This document shows positions 32,795-44,288 of a DNA stretch of 64,000 nt, in pieces. The stretch's first letter is position 1; every line of letters starts with the position of its first letter. The notes beneath the pieces were generated by a model, which was given only the letters and a program-made list of their open reading frames with translations, did not search any database and had not been told where the DNA came from. This DNA is from Trichosporon coremiiforme (Eukaryota > Basidiomycota > Tremellomycetes > Trichosporonales > Trichosporonaceae): positions 744,001 through 808,000 of the forward strand of contig BCJJ01000008.1 of the NCBI GenBank assembly GCA_039545355.1. The letters run 5' to 3'. The translations under genes were made by a program, and so were the position numbers.

Positions 32795-33900
32795 GGTTGG
32801 TGAATGGTGGAGTGGTAAGGAATGACTTTGGTTAGACGGGCGGTTCAAGATGGGATGGTCGGGAGAGATGGTGGAATACACCGGCATCTTTGGGCCGGGT
32901 GATGATGGTGGCTCCAACAGGCTGGCCCAGGTGGCCCGGAGCGCATGCGACGGGCGGAGCTGAGCGCCTCTCTCGCTGGGTGGAGAGCGCTGCCTCCGGT
33001 AAAGGGGCGGGACCAGATTGGCTGAGCGTAGATCGGGTCTGGGTATGACGGAGGTGTGGGCCTGAGCCATGCAGCCATGGGTGGAGGTCGACGTTTCTGG
33101 GTGGAGGCTGACCGCAAGCCTTGACTGAGCTCAGCCTGAGACTGCCGCATGCCGTAGATCCAGAGTTGAAGCGGGTTGGGTTGCAAGTGGACGGCATTCA
33201 ACCTTGCCCGTCTACGTTGCTCGATGGAGCCCTTCCTCTTCCAAAGCATCACCCAACGCTATCACTCTCTCCTGACTCAAGGCGCTCGCCCGATAGCCTC
33301 GTAGCCTCGCAGGCGAAAGGATCTTGACCTCTCGGCTTCGCCGGGCCTCAGGGCGTGTGGTCCGCTGGGCGAATGAATCAATGCATGCCTCGAACCTAGC
33401 GTTCAACTGAATCGCCCAAGGGCGGCAAAGGGCGACAAGGGTGTCCAAGGACCATCAATCAGGTTAATCAGGGGATGAGCGCATCGTCCATCCATCACCA
33501 CCACACCACCACACCACCACACCACCGAGTCACCGACGCCGCCGTCCAACACGACTCTCCGTCTCCTTCCCAGATCTCACCATCTCCACTCTCTCATTCC
33601 TCTTCGCAGCACTTTGTTCACTCCCCAAGTCGACACGACATTTGACATGGTTCCTTAGCCTAATCACCACTCTAACCATCTCACATACACGCGCAGAGAA
33701 CCCTTCGAACTGCATACGCAACTCGGGCTACTCCATACCCCGCACCAGCGAGCCAGCCAGCAACCACACTCCTTTCCCGACACCTCGTCTCACTCGATTC
33801 GCCGCGACCTCCTTCCTGTCTCTCGACCTGACACCAACTCCCAACAACTATCCCGCTCGTGCGTGCCGCAGAAGCCGCTGAGAAGCGCCAGCAAGTCACC
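32795..33900. promoter_or_regulatory. divergent promoter PEX16 / TBC RabGAP
   Basis: 1.1-kb bidirectional region. It contains a CCA/CACCAC microsatellite at about 33493-33527 and a long C/T-rich leader (33540-33860) before the TBC start. No supported ORF. Confidence 0.5.
33493..33527. repeat. CACCA/CACCACAC microsatellite
   Basis: About 35 bp made of CCA-type units with an eight- to nine-base superperiod in the PEX16/TBC divergent promoter. Confidence 0.8.
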
Positions 33901-36376
33901 ATGAGCGGATTTCAGTCTCGACCACCTCCGCACATCAACGTGAACCTTGATCCGAACCGAGATTCCCGCTTCGAGAGCGCTCAGCAGGCGGACGACATCT
34001 ATGCGCTGTACGGACGCGACTCATGGGCGCTGTCAGACACGGCGTCGCTGCGGGAGCCGCATATTGCGGCCGCTTCGCACTCTGACGTCGGAAGCCCGCG
34101 GATCGGACGGAACGGTACCCATGGCGACCAGATGGAGCAGTTAGACTCTGACGAGGAAGTGTTCGAGGCTTCGCCGCTGCGGCCATCGTTCGAGACGGCC
34201 CACTCCCGCCCCGACTTCTCGCAACCGCGTCCAGGGCTCGACACGCCTGACTCGCCTAGGGTGGACGGATTCTACCAAGGCGACGGCATGATACACGCTC
34301 AGCCATACCACCCTGGCGGAGGCTGGGGTGAAAGAACAGGAGCTGAGCACGAGCACACTACTGATCGACACGTGCCTGCAACACCTCCAGGCCCCCAGCA
34401 ATACGTGAGACCGCCATCCGAGAATCACGCCCCGTCTGGCCCGCCCGAGAGTCTCAACTCGCACTATAGCAGCAGCGTGGCCCCGCACGAACCGTCGTCG
34501 ACGGACCACCACTACTCACCCTACTCGGGTACCGGTGTTGGCCCGCCCCAAGCGCACAGCGACCAGTACCACGACGCGCACTCCGGCGGAGAGCACGACC
34601 ACTATGCACCAGGTCCGCAGAGCGTGCCCATTGCGTCTTCCGGATCGCAGCCGCAGCTGCCGCAGACGCCGTCACAGCCTTCGACAATGTCGCGCATCCC
34701 GCCTCTGAACCTCGCTCCTCACCTTCGCACACCGGAACGATTGTCTCCGCCGCAAGCATCTCCACCGGGCTCAGCACCAGTCCATCCATCCATAGCACGG
34801 CTTAACGGGCGCGTACCTAGGAACGGACCTCCCGCTAGTCCTTCAAGTGCTGGAGATCATAGCATGAGTCTCTCACAAGCCTCGCTCGTCAGCTCCCAGT
34901 ACCCGGGAGAGGACGATGAGGCTTTCCACGTCCGATCAACCTGTGAGTGCAGCTAGGTAGTTGATGACTTCGAGCTGATCCCCAGATGCTCGGTTAGAGG
35001 TTGAAGGCGTGTACGGCGATGGGTGGGACGAGGGTGTCGAGCGAACACGAGGCGGCGCAAGCAATGCCGGACGTGTGACGATGGTGTTCCCGGATGAGCC
35101 CGGTGAAATTTCTGACCAGGAACGCAACTTCTTGGCCCCTCTCGATCGGTATGGGTTCGTTGATGTCCCCGCTCAGTCGCGTGCCGAGGGACGACTCGTG
35201 CTCGTCCCGTCGTCACCGTTCAGCAAGGTGCCGCGGCTGAAGGTGAAGGCGGGCACGAAACCGACGAAGCAACCACCGCCACCGCCTCCGGCAGCGTCTA
35301 ACGGGCAACCGCCGTCCCCATCCGTGCCGCCGCCGAACGGCCCGTCCGGCGTAGACCGAACACGCGCAAAGAAAAAGGAGGAGGAGCGCGTGATGAAGTG
35401 GCTTCAGATGATGAGCGTGGACAAGCGCGACACGGGCGGCAACGTGACGCAGTGGCGCTGGTCGAGCACCGACGGCGCCAAGCACCCTACGCGAATCTAC
35501 AAGGGCATTCCTGACCGGTGGCGGATGGCGGCCTGGTGGACGCTGGCTGAGCAGCGTGCAGCACGGGCATCGCGGAAACAGCCTGCCGAGGCGCTCGAGA
35601 ACGATTACGCTGTACGGAAGGAGCAGCCGTCAACGAACGACGTGCAGATCGATCTCGACGTGCCGCGAACGATCTCGGGGCATGCGCTGTTCAAGACGAG
35701 ATTCGGACACGGACAACGCGCGCTCTTCCACGTCCTCCACGCCTTCTCTCAGACGTGCGGAACGTGCGGATACTGCCAGGGCATGGGATCTGTGGCCGCG
35801 ACGCTGCTGTGCTACTTTGCGCCCGAGGTGAGCTTTTTCTCTGCTTGTAAAGCTAACGTCCAGCGCGCATACACGCTCCTCGTCCGCCTGCACGACCTCT
35901 ACGACATGCACGGCATCTTCGCTCCGGGCTTCCCAGGTCTGCTGGAGACATTCTACGTGCAAGAGCGCCTGCTGGAACACCTGATGCCGGACGTGTACGC
36001 CTCCTTCCAGCGCAACATGATCTCGTCCAGCGCGTGGGGCGCCAAGATCTACATCACGCTGTTCGTCAACGTGGTGCCGTTCAACACGCAGCTGCGGCTG
36101 TGGGACGCCCTATTTTTGGACGGGTACGACGTCATGGTGCTCGCGGTCCTGGGGCTCTTGTGGGCGTATAGGCCGCTGCTGGCGCACAAGAATGCCAACT
36201 TTGAGAGCATCCTCAGCCTGTTATCGAGCTACTTTGTGCTCGAGGACGAGGACGCGTACCTCGAGTGGATGCGCAGGGTGCTTCACTCTAATGGGGTGAG
36301 GGAGCAGATCACGAATTGGAGGAGAGAGTGGCGGGGTCTCGTGGCTCGCGGGGAGGATAATGGTATTCTGCTCTGA
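33901..36376 (+). CDS. TBC-domain Rab GTPase-activating protein
   Basis: RabGAP that accelerates GTP hydrolysis on a Rab protein; the target is not predictable here. Three exons (33901-34942, 34986-35827, 35864-36376) give 798 residues. The first 430 residues are low-complexity, rich in Pro, Ser, His and Gln, probably disordered and regulatory. The TBC domain runs from HPTRIYKGIPDRWRMAAWW to the C-terminus. It has both catalytic fingers: the arginine finger in IDLDVPR (about residues 568-574) and the glutamine finger in YCQGMG (Gln about 611). Conserved segments LLVRLHDLYDMHGIFAPGFPG and WDALFLDGYDVMVLAVLGLL follow. The second intron (35828-35863) is 36 nt, in frame and stop-free; removal restores the expected FAPE-RAYTLL join. 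Confidence 0.9.
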
Positions 36377-37260
36377 GCTGAGCGATCGAGCTGAGCAATC
36401 GAGCGGAGCGAGGTTGCGAAGGTCGCAAAGGTCGCGAGACGGCCGGGCGGAAAGCCCCGCCCATCACGTCCACGGACCGGCCGGCTGCGAGAGCGTTCAC
36501 GCAGCGGGCGTCGAGGAGCACGGCGCCAACACGAGGCGACACGACGATCGCGAGCAGAGAGCCAACTCACGCCCCCACGGTCGGCCAGGGGCACGGAGAA
36601 ACAGCAGAGGAGAAACAACATACCCACACCATCTTCATCTTTCCATAGAGACACTTCCGAGACAGAGGGCCCCCACAGTTCTATAATCAAACGCATTAGT
36701 TTTCTTCATTCTCACTCTTAACTCTTATCCCATCGACACGCTCATCCTCTCATCCTACCCACAACTTGCATCTTCTCACCACATTACCCATTGCCTCTCG
36801 CCTAGTTACATAGGACTCATTACTCGTTGCGCGCTATTACATAGTTGCATGTCATTAATGCTTGTCTGCACATGCTTCCACCACGCTGCGTCCTCGTTCG
36901 GCCGTGACGGGCACCGTCCAGTTCACCGCCCCAAGATCCCGCTTTGAGACACACACACCTTCCTGCACCGGCAGCACTCGGGTGAGTTGGGTGATCCAAG
37001 TTTCAATGCCTCTCGCCCACCGGCCATCGCTTCGCTCGCTGGCGCATCCGCATCTCGGGCCTCGCTGCGCTCGGCCATTTTGTCCAATGCACATGTTCAT
37101 TCCTAATCTCTATATATGGGGTTAAACTTTGAACGAAATAAAAACTGAAATAAAACCGATATCTCCAACTCTCAACAACACGCGACGACGAGATTCTCTA
37201 TATTATTTTTTATGTGCCGGGGACACTTGATGTATGTGCTCCGGCCGGGGGTGCTTTCGC
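36377..37260. other. convergent intergenic region TBC / FAS alpha
   Basis: 884 bp with no supported gene. AT-rich close to the FAS gene (37120-37215, AATAAAAAC / AATAAAACC), which on the minus strand lies just beyond the stop codon and probably serves 3'-end formation. Confidence 0.5.
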
Positions 37261-40200
37261 TTACTGGGCAACGGCGAAAGCGATCGCGGACGAGTCCGAG
37301 TGCGAGATGGACACCTCGATCTTCTTGCCGCCGGCGGCCTTGGCGGCGTCGCCGGCGAGACGGACCTGGGGTCCGGCGTCGGACGCGACGATCTCAATGT
37401 CCTTCATGGCCGCGCCCGCGCCCTTGGAGGGGACGCCGAGGGCCTTGAAGACGGCCTCCTTGGCGGCCCAGCGGCCGGCGAAGGACGCGTCGACGTCGGG
37501 CGCCTTGGAGCAGTACATGATCTCGTCGGGGGTGAAGTTGCGCAGGCGGAAGGTCTCGCTCGTCGGGACGGCCGAGATGAGCTCGGTGTCGACTCCGACG
37601 CCGGCGGTCGACTTCTCGTGCTTCAGCAGCTTCCTCACCGTCTCGGCGTGCTCGTGCTGCGCCGGGATCGACGAGGGAAGCTTGCCCTGGAACGCCCAGC
37701 TGCCCTTGGCAGTCGGCGTGGCACGCGCGAGCGGGTTGAGGAGGACGGGGCCCTCGAGCTCGGGAGTGTAAGGAGGAGCGTCCTTGATCTGGACGAGGTT
37801 GTTCTGGACGAACGCCTGCGAGAGACGGGTGTACGAGTCGAGCTCACGCTCACGGCGCTTCTCCTTGTACTGCTCGAGCTGGGCAGGCTCAAGCGAGGCG
37901 TAGAGGTAACGCGGGTGGAGAATGGCAGCCTGGCCACCGACCTGTCCGAAACCGAACGAGGTGAGGAGACCAGCCTCGAGACGAGTGTGCTGGATCGACT
38001 TCGAGGGGTAAAACAGGTAGGGGAAGGCACGGAGCTCCTCCGAGATGTTGTCGGCGTTGCGGTTGCCGGGGACAAGCGCAGAGTTGATGGTCTGCAACAT
38101 ACCGTTGAACATCCAGGCGGCGGCACCACCCTTGGGGTGACCAGTGAGGTACTTCTGGGTGATGACGGGGACGGCGTTACCCTTGGTGCGGCCGAGCTGC
38201 TCGAACTGGAGGTTGTAGACACCAGACTCGTTCTTGTCGTTGGCCTTGGTCGAGGTACCGTGGCACGAAATGACACCAACAGAGTCGGCGTCAAGACCCC
38301 AGACGGCGAGGGCACGACGGAGGGGGGCGATCGAGGGGTCAGAGCCCTCAAGCATACCAAAGGTAGCAAGGGCGTCCTTCTCCTGACGCTTGGCCTCGGA
38401 CTCGATGAGAGCGACACGCTCCTTGAAAGCCTCGCCGTCGGTCGACTCGCCAGAGGCGGCGAGCTCGTCACGGACAAAGTCGATCTCGTTCTCCATCCAC
38501 TGGGCAATCTGGTTGCGGCGGAAGGCGAGCTGGCGAGAGCGGTACTTGATGTCGAGGATGGGGAGAGCACGGGCGGGGTTGACCTCGCGGGCAGTGGAGA
38601 GGACACCACGGCCGGGGGCGGGAACGGAACGACCGGCCTTGTCGGTGTGGGTCGACGAGTAGGCGACGATACCCTGAATGGAGGCACCCATCTCGAGGGC
38701 AGTCTTAGCGCTCATGAGAACGTGGACACCGCAACCCTGCGACTCCATGAAACCGGCACGGGTCGAGGTCATGGGACGCGAGAACTCGTTGGGCTCACGG
38801 CCGTTGGCAAACTCGGACTCGGCGTTCGAGGTAGCCTTCATGTTGGCGAACTCGTACGAGCCCTCCTCGGAGAAGTCGTCGAAACCACCAGCGATCATGA
38901 CCTTGGCCTTGCCGCCGAGGATGGAGTCGCAAGCAATCTCAACGGACTGCAGAGCAGTGGCACAAGCACCGACGGGGATCTTGACGGGACCCGAGGCGGA
39001 CATGAGAAGCAGGTTGACCCAACCGGCGACGGTGTTGATGAAGGTCTCCTGGAGAATGTCCTTCTGAACGTCCTTCTCTTCGCGACGGTCCTTGAACATC
39101 TGCGAGAGCGAAGCCATACCACCCATACCGGAACCGAGCGAGGTACCGACCTCAGAGGGGTGGACGTGCTTGTAGATCTCGTAAGGGTCGGTGACACCCG
39201 ACATGATGAGGGCCTCCATGACGGAGACGAGGGCCCAGAGGGCGGTGCGGTCGGTCTGGGCAATGATGTCCTCGGGGAGACCGTAGCGCTTGGCGTCCCA
39301 GCCAGTGGGAAGCTGGCCGGCGACGACACGGTCGAACTTGACGGCCTTGGGGAGGAGGACACGGGCACCCTTCTTGAACTTGACGAACCACTCGCCAGAC
39401 TCCTGGGCCCAGATGTCAACGTTATCGCCCTGCTCGCGCTTGAACTTGGCGGCGTCGTCGGCAGAGACCTCAAGGGGCTCGAGGTCGTGCGAGAGCTCAA
39501 CCTCCTGGGTGAAGCCCTTGCGCTCGGGGTCGTAACCGTGGAAGAGCTCGGGCTCGATGAGACGGATACCGGTGTGCTCGAGGATCTCCTTCTCGTACTT
39601 GGAGCGGACGTCCTTGTCGTCAACGGGCTCGCCAGACTTGGCGTCGACCCATCCGACGTAGGCCTTGCCGTCCTTGAGCTTGCCGTCGAAGTACTTGATG
39701 TAGCCCATCATCCAGGCGAGCTCAATGCAGCCCTCGATGGTGAACTCACCACGGGCCTCCATCTCCCAACGGGTACGCGAGGAGCCCCAAGGGCCGACCT
39801 CGGCGAAACCGGTACAGACGATGACCTTGTCAAGGTCGATGAGACCCTGGAGGTGGTTGAGCTCCTTGAGAACGTCGTCCTCCTCAATCTGAGGGAAGTC
39901 GAAGTTGAAGTTGGCGCGAGGAGCGATGGAAACCTTCTGGTGAAGGCGCTCAGCGTCAGCGCCGTTGGTGACACGGAAGTCGGCACCATTGTCGAGGGCG
40001 ATAGCCTTGCGGAGGTCGGCAATCTTGTTGATGTCGAGACGGATCGAGGTCATGACGTCGGCGAGACCGGCAACGCGGTCCATACCACCGTTGAGGTCGG
40101 CCCAGATGGGCTCGATCTGGGTGATGTCGAAGAGGAGAGGGTGCATCAGACCGAGAATGTTGAAAGCCATCTCCTTGGCCGAGAAGGTGCGGACACCGAG

Positions 40201-41741
40201 CTTCTCAAGGCCCTCAGCGACGAAGTTGGTGGCGCTCATGAGACCAGTACCACGGGTCCAGCCAATGACGGCACCGGCGATACAGAGGTACTCGCCCCAG
40301 GACTCGGAGGCCCAACGGTTGAAGAGGGTCTCGAGCGAGATCTTGGACTCGGCGTAGAGACCGTCGTTACCGAAGATACCGTGGTTGGGCGAGAGGGGAA
40401 GGACAACCTGGGTGGGGCGGGTAACGAACTTGCGGGCAGCCTTCTTGGCCTTGACGGCACCGAGAAGACGGAGGAGGTTGGTCAACATGAGACGGTGGGC
40501 AAGCTCAGAGCGGTCGTCAAGACCGTCGATCTCGCGGCCGTTCTCGGGAAGAGCGGCGAAGGGGACAATGTAGTCGAGGTCGACGCCGAGGTCGGTGTAG
40601 ATGTAGTCAACGAGAGCCTCAACGTCCTGCTTGGAGGCACCGTTGAAGGGGACAACGATGAGCTTGGAGCCCTTGGAGCCGACCTCGTGGAAGATGTTCT
40701 TGTAGTAGTCGACAGTGTCGCGGCTGTAGCGCGAGGTGGTGACGATACAGGTGGCACCGCCAGAGAGGAGACCCTTGAGGATCTCAACACCGATCGAGCC
40801 CTTGCCAACACCGGTCAGGAGGGCAGCCTTCTTGGCGTAGGTGACACCAGACGAGGCAATCTCGGTGAGGACGTCGAAGTAGATGTTGGTGAGCTTGTTG
40901 GAGTAAGCCCACGAGGTTCCAGTCTTCCTCTTAAGGTGGAGGAAGGGAAGGTGCTCGTCGTCAACCTCAGTGCGGTCCTCGACCTGAGGACGGAGGAACT
41001 GCGAGGAGTCACGGCGAGCCTTGGGGCCCTTGGCACGCTCAAGGGGGTCCTTGGAAGCAGCCGAACCGGCCTGCTGTCCGAGCGACTTGATAACCTCAGA
41101 GTACATGTTACGGATAGCAGTCTTCTGGGCGCTGGTAATGGAAGGCTGGGCGTTCACGAGGTCCCAGAGCTTCTCAATGTCGGCCTGAGCCTTCTCAAGG
41201 TTGACCTGAGCCTCAACCTCACCGCCGTTGGCCATCTCCTTAACGTAGCTCTCGAGCTTGCGGACGTGCTGGCGGGGGATCTCAGAGTACTGAATGTCAC
41301 CCTTCTGGGAGACCTCGGTGTGGGGGGCAGTGGGGAGGGCGACATCGCGGTAAACAGGGGGCTTGTCGGCAACCTCGAGACCTGCACGTTAGTTCCCTTT
41401 CTAGCCGGTAGCTCGCATAGCACTCACAGTTCTCGAGAAGGATCTGACCGAACTTCTTGGCCTTCTCGTAGTTGGGGCCCTTGGAGACATCAACATTGTC
41501 GATGTGGTACTTCATGTAGCTGGGATCGTCAGATTTCGGCTGGCTTACGAGGTGGAGGGCGTTTCGTCCGCCTAGTTACTCACTCGATGAGCGCGGGGTC
41601 TGCACGGTTCATCTGTAATAGTTGTCAGCGTCTGTGTCATGATTGTGGACAGTTCTGCGCGATGGGCGCTCAGCGGTCACTCACGATAGCAATGCAGCGC
41701 GACGTGAGCTCACGGCGCACATAGTCGGCGTCGGCGGACAT
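37261..41741 (-). CDS. FAS2: fatty acid synthase subunit, KR-KS-PPT (alpha-like, short)
   Basis: Carries the ketoacyl reductase, ketoacyl synthase and phosphopantetheinyl transferase activities of the cytosolic type I fungal FAS. Four exons (41741-41685, 41612-41584, 41519-41428, 41381-37261) sum to 1432 residues, well short of yeast Fas2 (about 1890). It begins MSADADYVRRELTSRC-IAI-MNRADPALIDYM, aligning with the middle of the yeast alpha KR region rather than its N-terminus. The KR nucleotide-binding loop is LLTGVGKGSIGVEIL. The KS has its active Cys in PVGACATALQS (about residue 866), with His in ISCHGTSTKAND and YLTGHPKGGAAAW. PPT is at the C-terminus (FAGRWAAKEAVFKALG). There is no ACP in this chain. 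Exon 2 is 29 nt. Strong codon bias indicates high expression. Confidence 0.96.
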
Positions 41742-41876
41742 GGCTGCGAGATTGGCAGGTCGCCGACTTGATCAGAGAGGAGAAGAGGAAGGGAGGAGTT
41801 GAGGAGAGACAGAGGGCGTTCGCTGTCAGAAAAGTCGGGGAAGGGAGAATTGGCAGGGAGGAGTCAGGAGGGCGAA

Positions 41877-41891
41877 GGGGGGGGGGGGGGG
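41877..41891. repeat. poly-G run (15 G)
   Basis: Homopolymer of 15 G about 135 bp upstream of the FAS alpha-like start codon on the opposite strand; prone to sequencing length error. Confidence 0.85.
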
Positions 41892-42375
41892 CGACTCTTG
41901 GTTGAGGAAAGGAGAGATGGAGAGAAGAAAGGGTGAGCCGGGTCTTGGGATGAACAGATAACAAGACTAGCGACGGCGAGGAGATGGGGAGATGGAAGAA
42001 GGGCTTGAGAAAGCGACGAGTTTACTTTGAGGAGGTATCAGCGAGTGACGACGGCTGCGGCTTTGACGGCCTGGAGGTAGCAAGTCTGTCAGTGTGCGGT
42101 GGTCGCCATCGGTCGGATTCTCTACTGGCTGCTGAAGCTATGGGGCAGAGATAACCCAACCCCACCCCACACTGGGCCACGCGAGGAAGGTTCCGTGACC
42201 GTGATAATGGGGCAAAAGTGCCGAGTGGACCCTGAATAGTCCGCCCTGCACCTGTCAAAAGCCCTGGGATGCAAATCTATCGTGTTTCGCACTTAATCGC
42301 TGTGGGTGCTGCTGGCGCGCTGGGCGCTATGAGCAGGGCGGCGACCTGGCGTGCGTGTCGTCCGCTGTGAGCCGT

Positions 42376-42408
42376 TCCCCTCCCCTCCCCTCCCCTCCCC
42401 CTTCCCCT
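42376..42408. repeat. CCCCT pentanucleotide repeat
   Basis: Run of about five CCCCT units inside the FAS divergent promoter; the G-rich complementary strand could form quadruplex-like structure. Confidence 0.85.
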
Positions 42409-43606
42409 CAGGCACGTCGCGTACCTGTCGGTCTCGTCTCGCCTCCACCCCCCTCCACATCTTTTGATTTTTTTTCTGCTGGTGCTGTCCGTTGCGCCGA
42501 AGCGCCGCCGACGCCGCCGCGCCTTCCCCTTTTCGACCATCCAGGCGAGGCGACGCTGGCGGGTGAACCTCAACCTCGCCTGTCTCGCTGGCGGCAGGGT
42601 GCCTGGATTTCTGGGCTGCAACCCCAGTGCCCAGTGCTGGTTGGACTGGACTGGGCTGGGCTGGCTGGGAACGCCCCTACCATCACCTGATGCCTGATTC
42701 GCATCATCGCATCACATTTCGCGCACTGCTCCCGATCCGTTGCCATGCCGCGCACTACTCTGAGTTTTTGGCTTCTCGCTCCAAGGGCTAAAGGGACCTG
42801 ACCAACAGTGGAGGGCGCGAGCACAGCAGGGCGTTAAGACCTACGTAGCACTTGCGAGAACTAGACTGGACCAAGGCCATGCGAGGTGGCTGCCAGGTGG
42901 AGCATGCATTGCATCGTGGAGAGCATGGCGGGGTCACGGGTGACGACGAGGCAAGGTGAGTGCGTCGGTGGCTGCATTGTCAGACCAGTCTGGGTAGGGT
43001 CGACGTCGCAGCGATGCATGGCAGTAGATGGAATGTGAGATCATTTGATCACCGCGAATTTGTATTTAATGAGATTGTGCCTTTTCCGGGCGACGTCGCG
43101 ATCTGCGTGCAGCACGGTTGCACGTTGCAGGAGTGACTAGCGCGGATAGGAAGTGTCTGTATTGGGTAATAGGATTAGCTGATAGCAAATTGCTTCTGCC
43201 AGTACAGTGGCACTCTCGGTACTCTCGGGTCAACCCACTATGAAACCCCAAAGATAAAATTATCAAACAGCGATAGGCCATAGGTTCCGCTCACCTTGGC
43301 GTCGCCGTACGCCATGCCGCCATGCCGCCATGCCCAGCGGCCATCTACGTGTTTCGTGCACCATCCATCCCCTCACTTGCGTACTCATGTGTGCATGCAT
43401 TGCCACCCACTGGTGCCGTGGGAAGATAGGGGGTCAGATCGGCATTAATCCGTGCGCTGTACCGATGCATGACCTGTCTGGTATCTGGGCGCATGTGCTG
43501 GATCATTGTTCACATCAAAAGGTGAAGGCGGAGGGAAGGGTGCGATGGCGGCGGATGCGATGGCAAGGGAAGCGAGGGGGGGACCTGAAAAGTTGGGATG
43601 CCGACG

Positions 43607-43669
43607 TGCACCGACTGCACCGACTGCACCGACTGCACCGACTGCACCGACTGCACCAACGCACCGACC
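43607..43669. repeat. 9-bp tandem repeat TGCACCGAC
   Basis: Five near-perfect head-to-tail copies followed by one diverged copy (TGCACCAAC) and a partial one. It lies about 630 bp upstream of the FAS beta-like start. Period nine keeps all frames open, which explains spurious Ala-Pro-Thr and Val-Gln-Ser frames over it. Confidence 0.9.
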
Positions 43670-44288
43670 GATCCGTCGGCAAAGACAACGCGGGCGGTTC
43701 CCACCGCTCAAACGTTGGGGTTGTGCAGGCCACGTGGCGAGTAGTGTCCGCCTATCTCTGGACCCTGTCGCCCTCCTAGCCCTGCTGCCCCTGATTTCGC
43801 CCTGCAGGCCCTGTACCCCACACTCCCCACCACCAGAAATCGCGACCGCTGCAAACCACTGGGGACAGGAGAAATCCAATCCAAAGCCCCCGAGTCCCAG
43901 TTGGGGCAACCAACCGTCCACCACTGAACCGCTGCGACCAGTCCACCACCGCACACACAGTGCATCGGCTCTCTCGCTCTGCCCTCACCCCCGTCAATCA
44001 CCCCGCCCTCGCTACCCAAAAGTCATAGCCTGCAACGCCCTTCTCCCTCTTTCTCCATCTCCCTTTATCTTTAGACCAAGGGTGGTATCTCTTTGCCATC
44101 TCCCCTCTATCTCTCTCTCCACCTCCCACCTCCTCACCCTCCTCCTCTCCTCTCCTCTCGACCAAACGAAGCAAGCGCGACACTCTCTAGATTTCCGTCG
44201 TCTCCGCGCTCTCTAACCTCTAGCCCCCTCCCCCCCTCTTTTCTCCGTATCCACAAGTTTGGGACTGCCGCAAGTCCAACCGCCCAGC

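Larger units (their letters stand above)
41742..44288. promoter_or_regulatory. 2.5-kb divergent region between the two FAS genes
   Basis: Longest clean intergenic interval in the window, positioned to coordinate both synthase genes. It contains a 15-G run (41877-41891), a CCCCT repeat (42376-42408), an ATGCCGCC repeat (43313-43334), a 9-bp tandem repeat TGCACCGAC (43607-43660) and a C/T-rich leader before the plus-strand gene. Short frames here mostly reflect the repeats. Specific factor sites are not claimed. Confidence 0.6.

Noticed and set aside
37234..41724. 1496-codon plus-strand ORF
   Set aside because: Antisense to the FAS KR-KS-PPT gene; Leu/Gly/Glu/Asp-rich translation with no family resemblance, explained by codon bias.
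43607..43669. CRISPR-like repeat
   Set aside because: Period is 9 bp with no spacers; a plain minisatellite in a eukaryotic promoter.
43506..44216. 236-codon plus ORF and overlapping minus ORFs in the FAS promoter
   Set aside because: Openness comes from the 9-bp tandem repeat and C-rich leader; no plausible protein composition.
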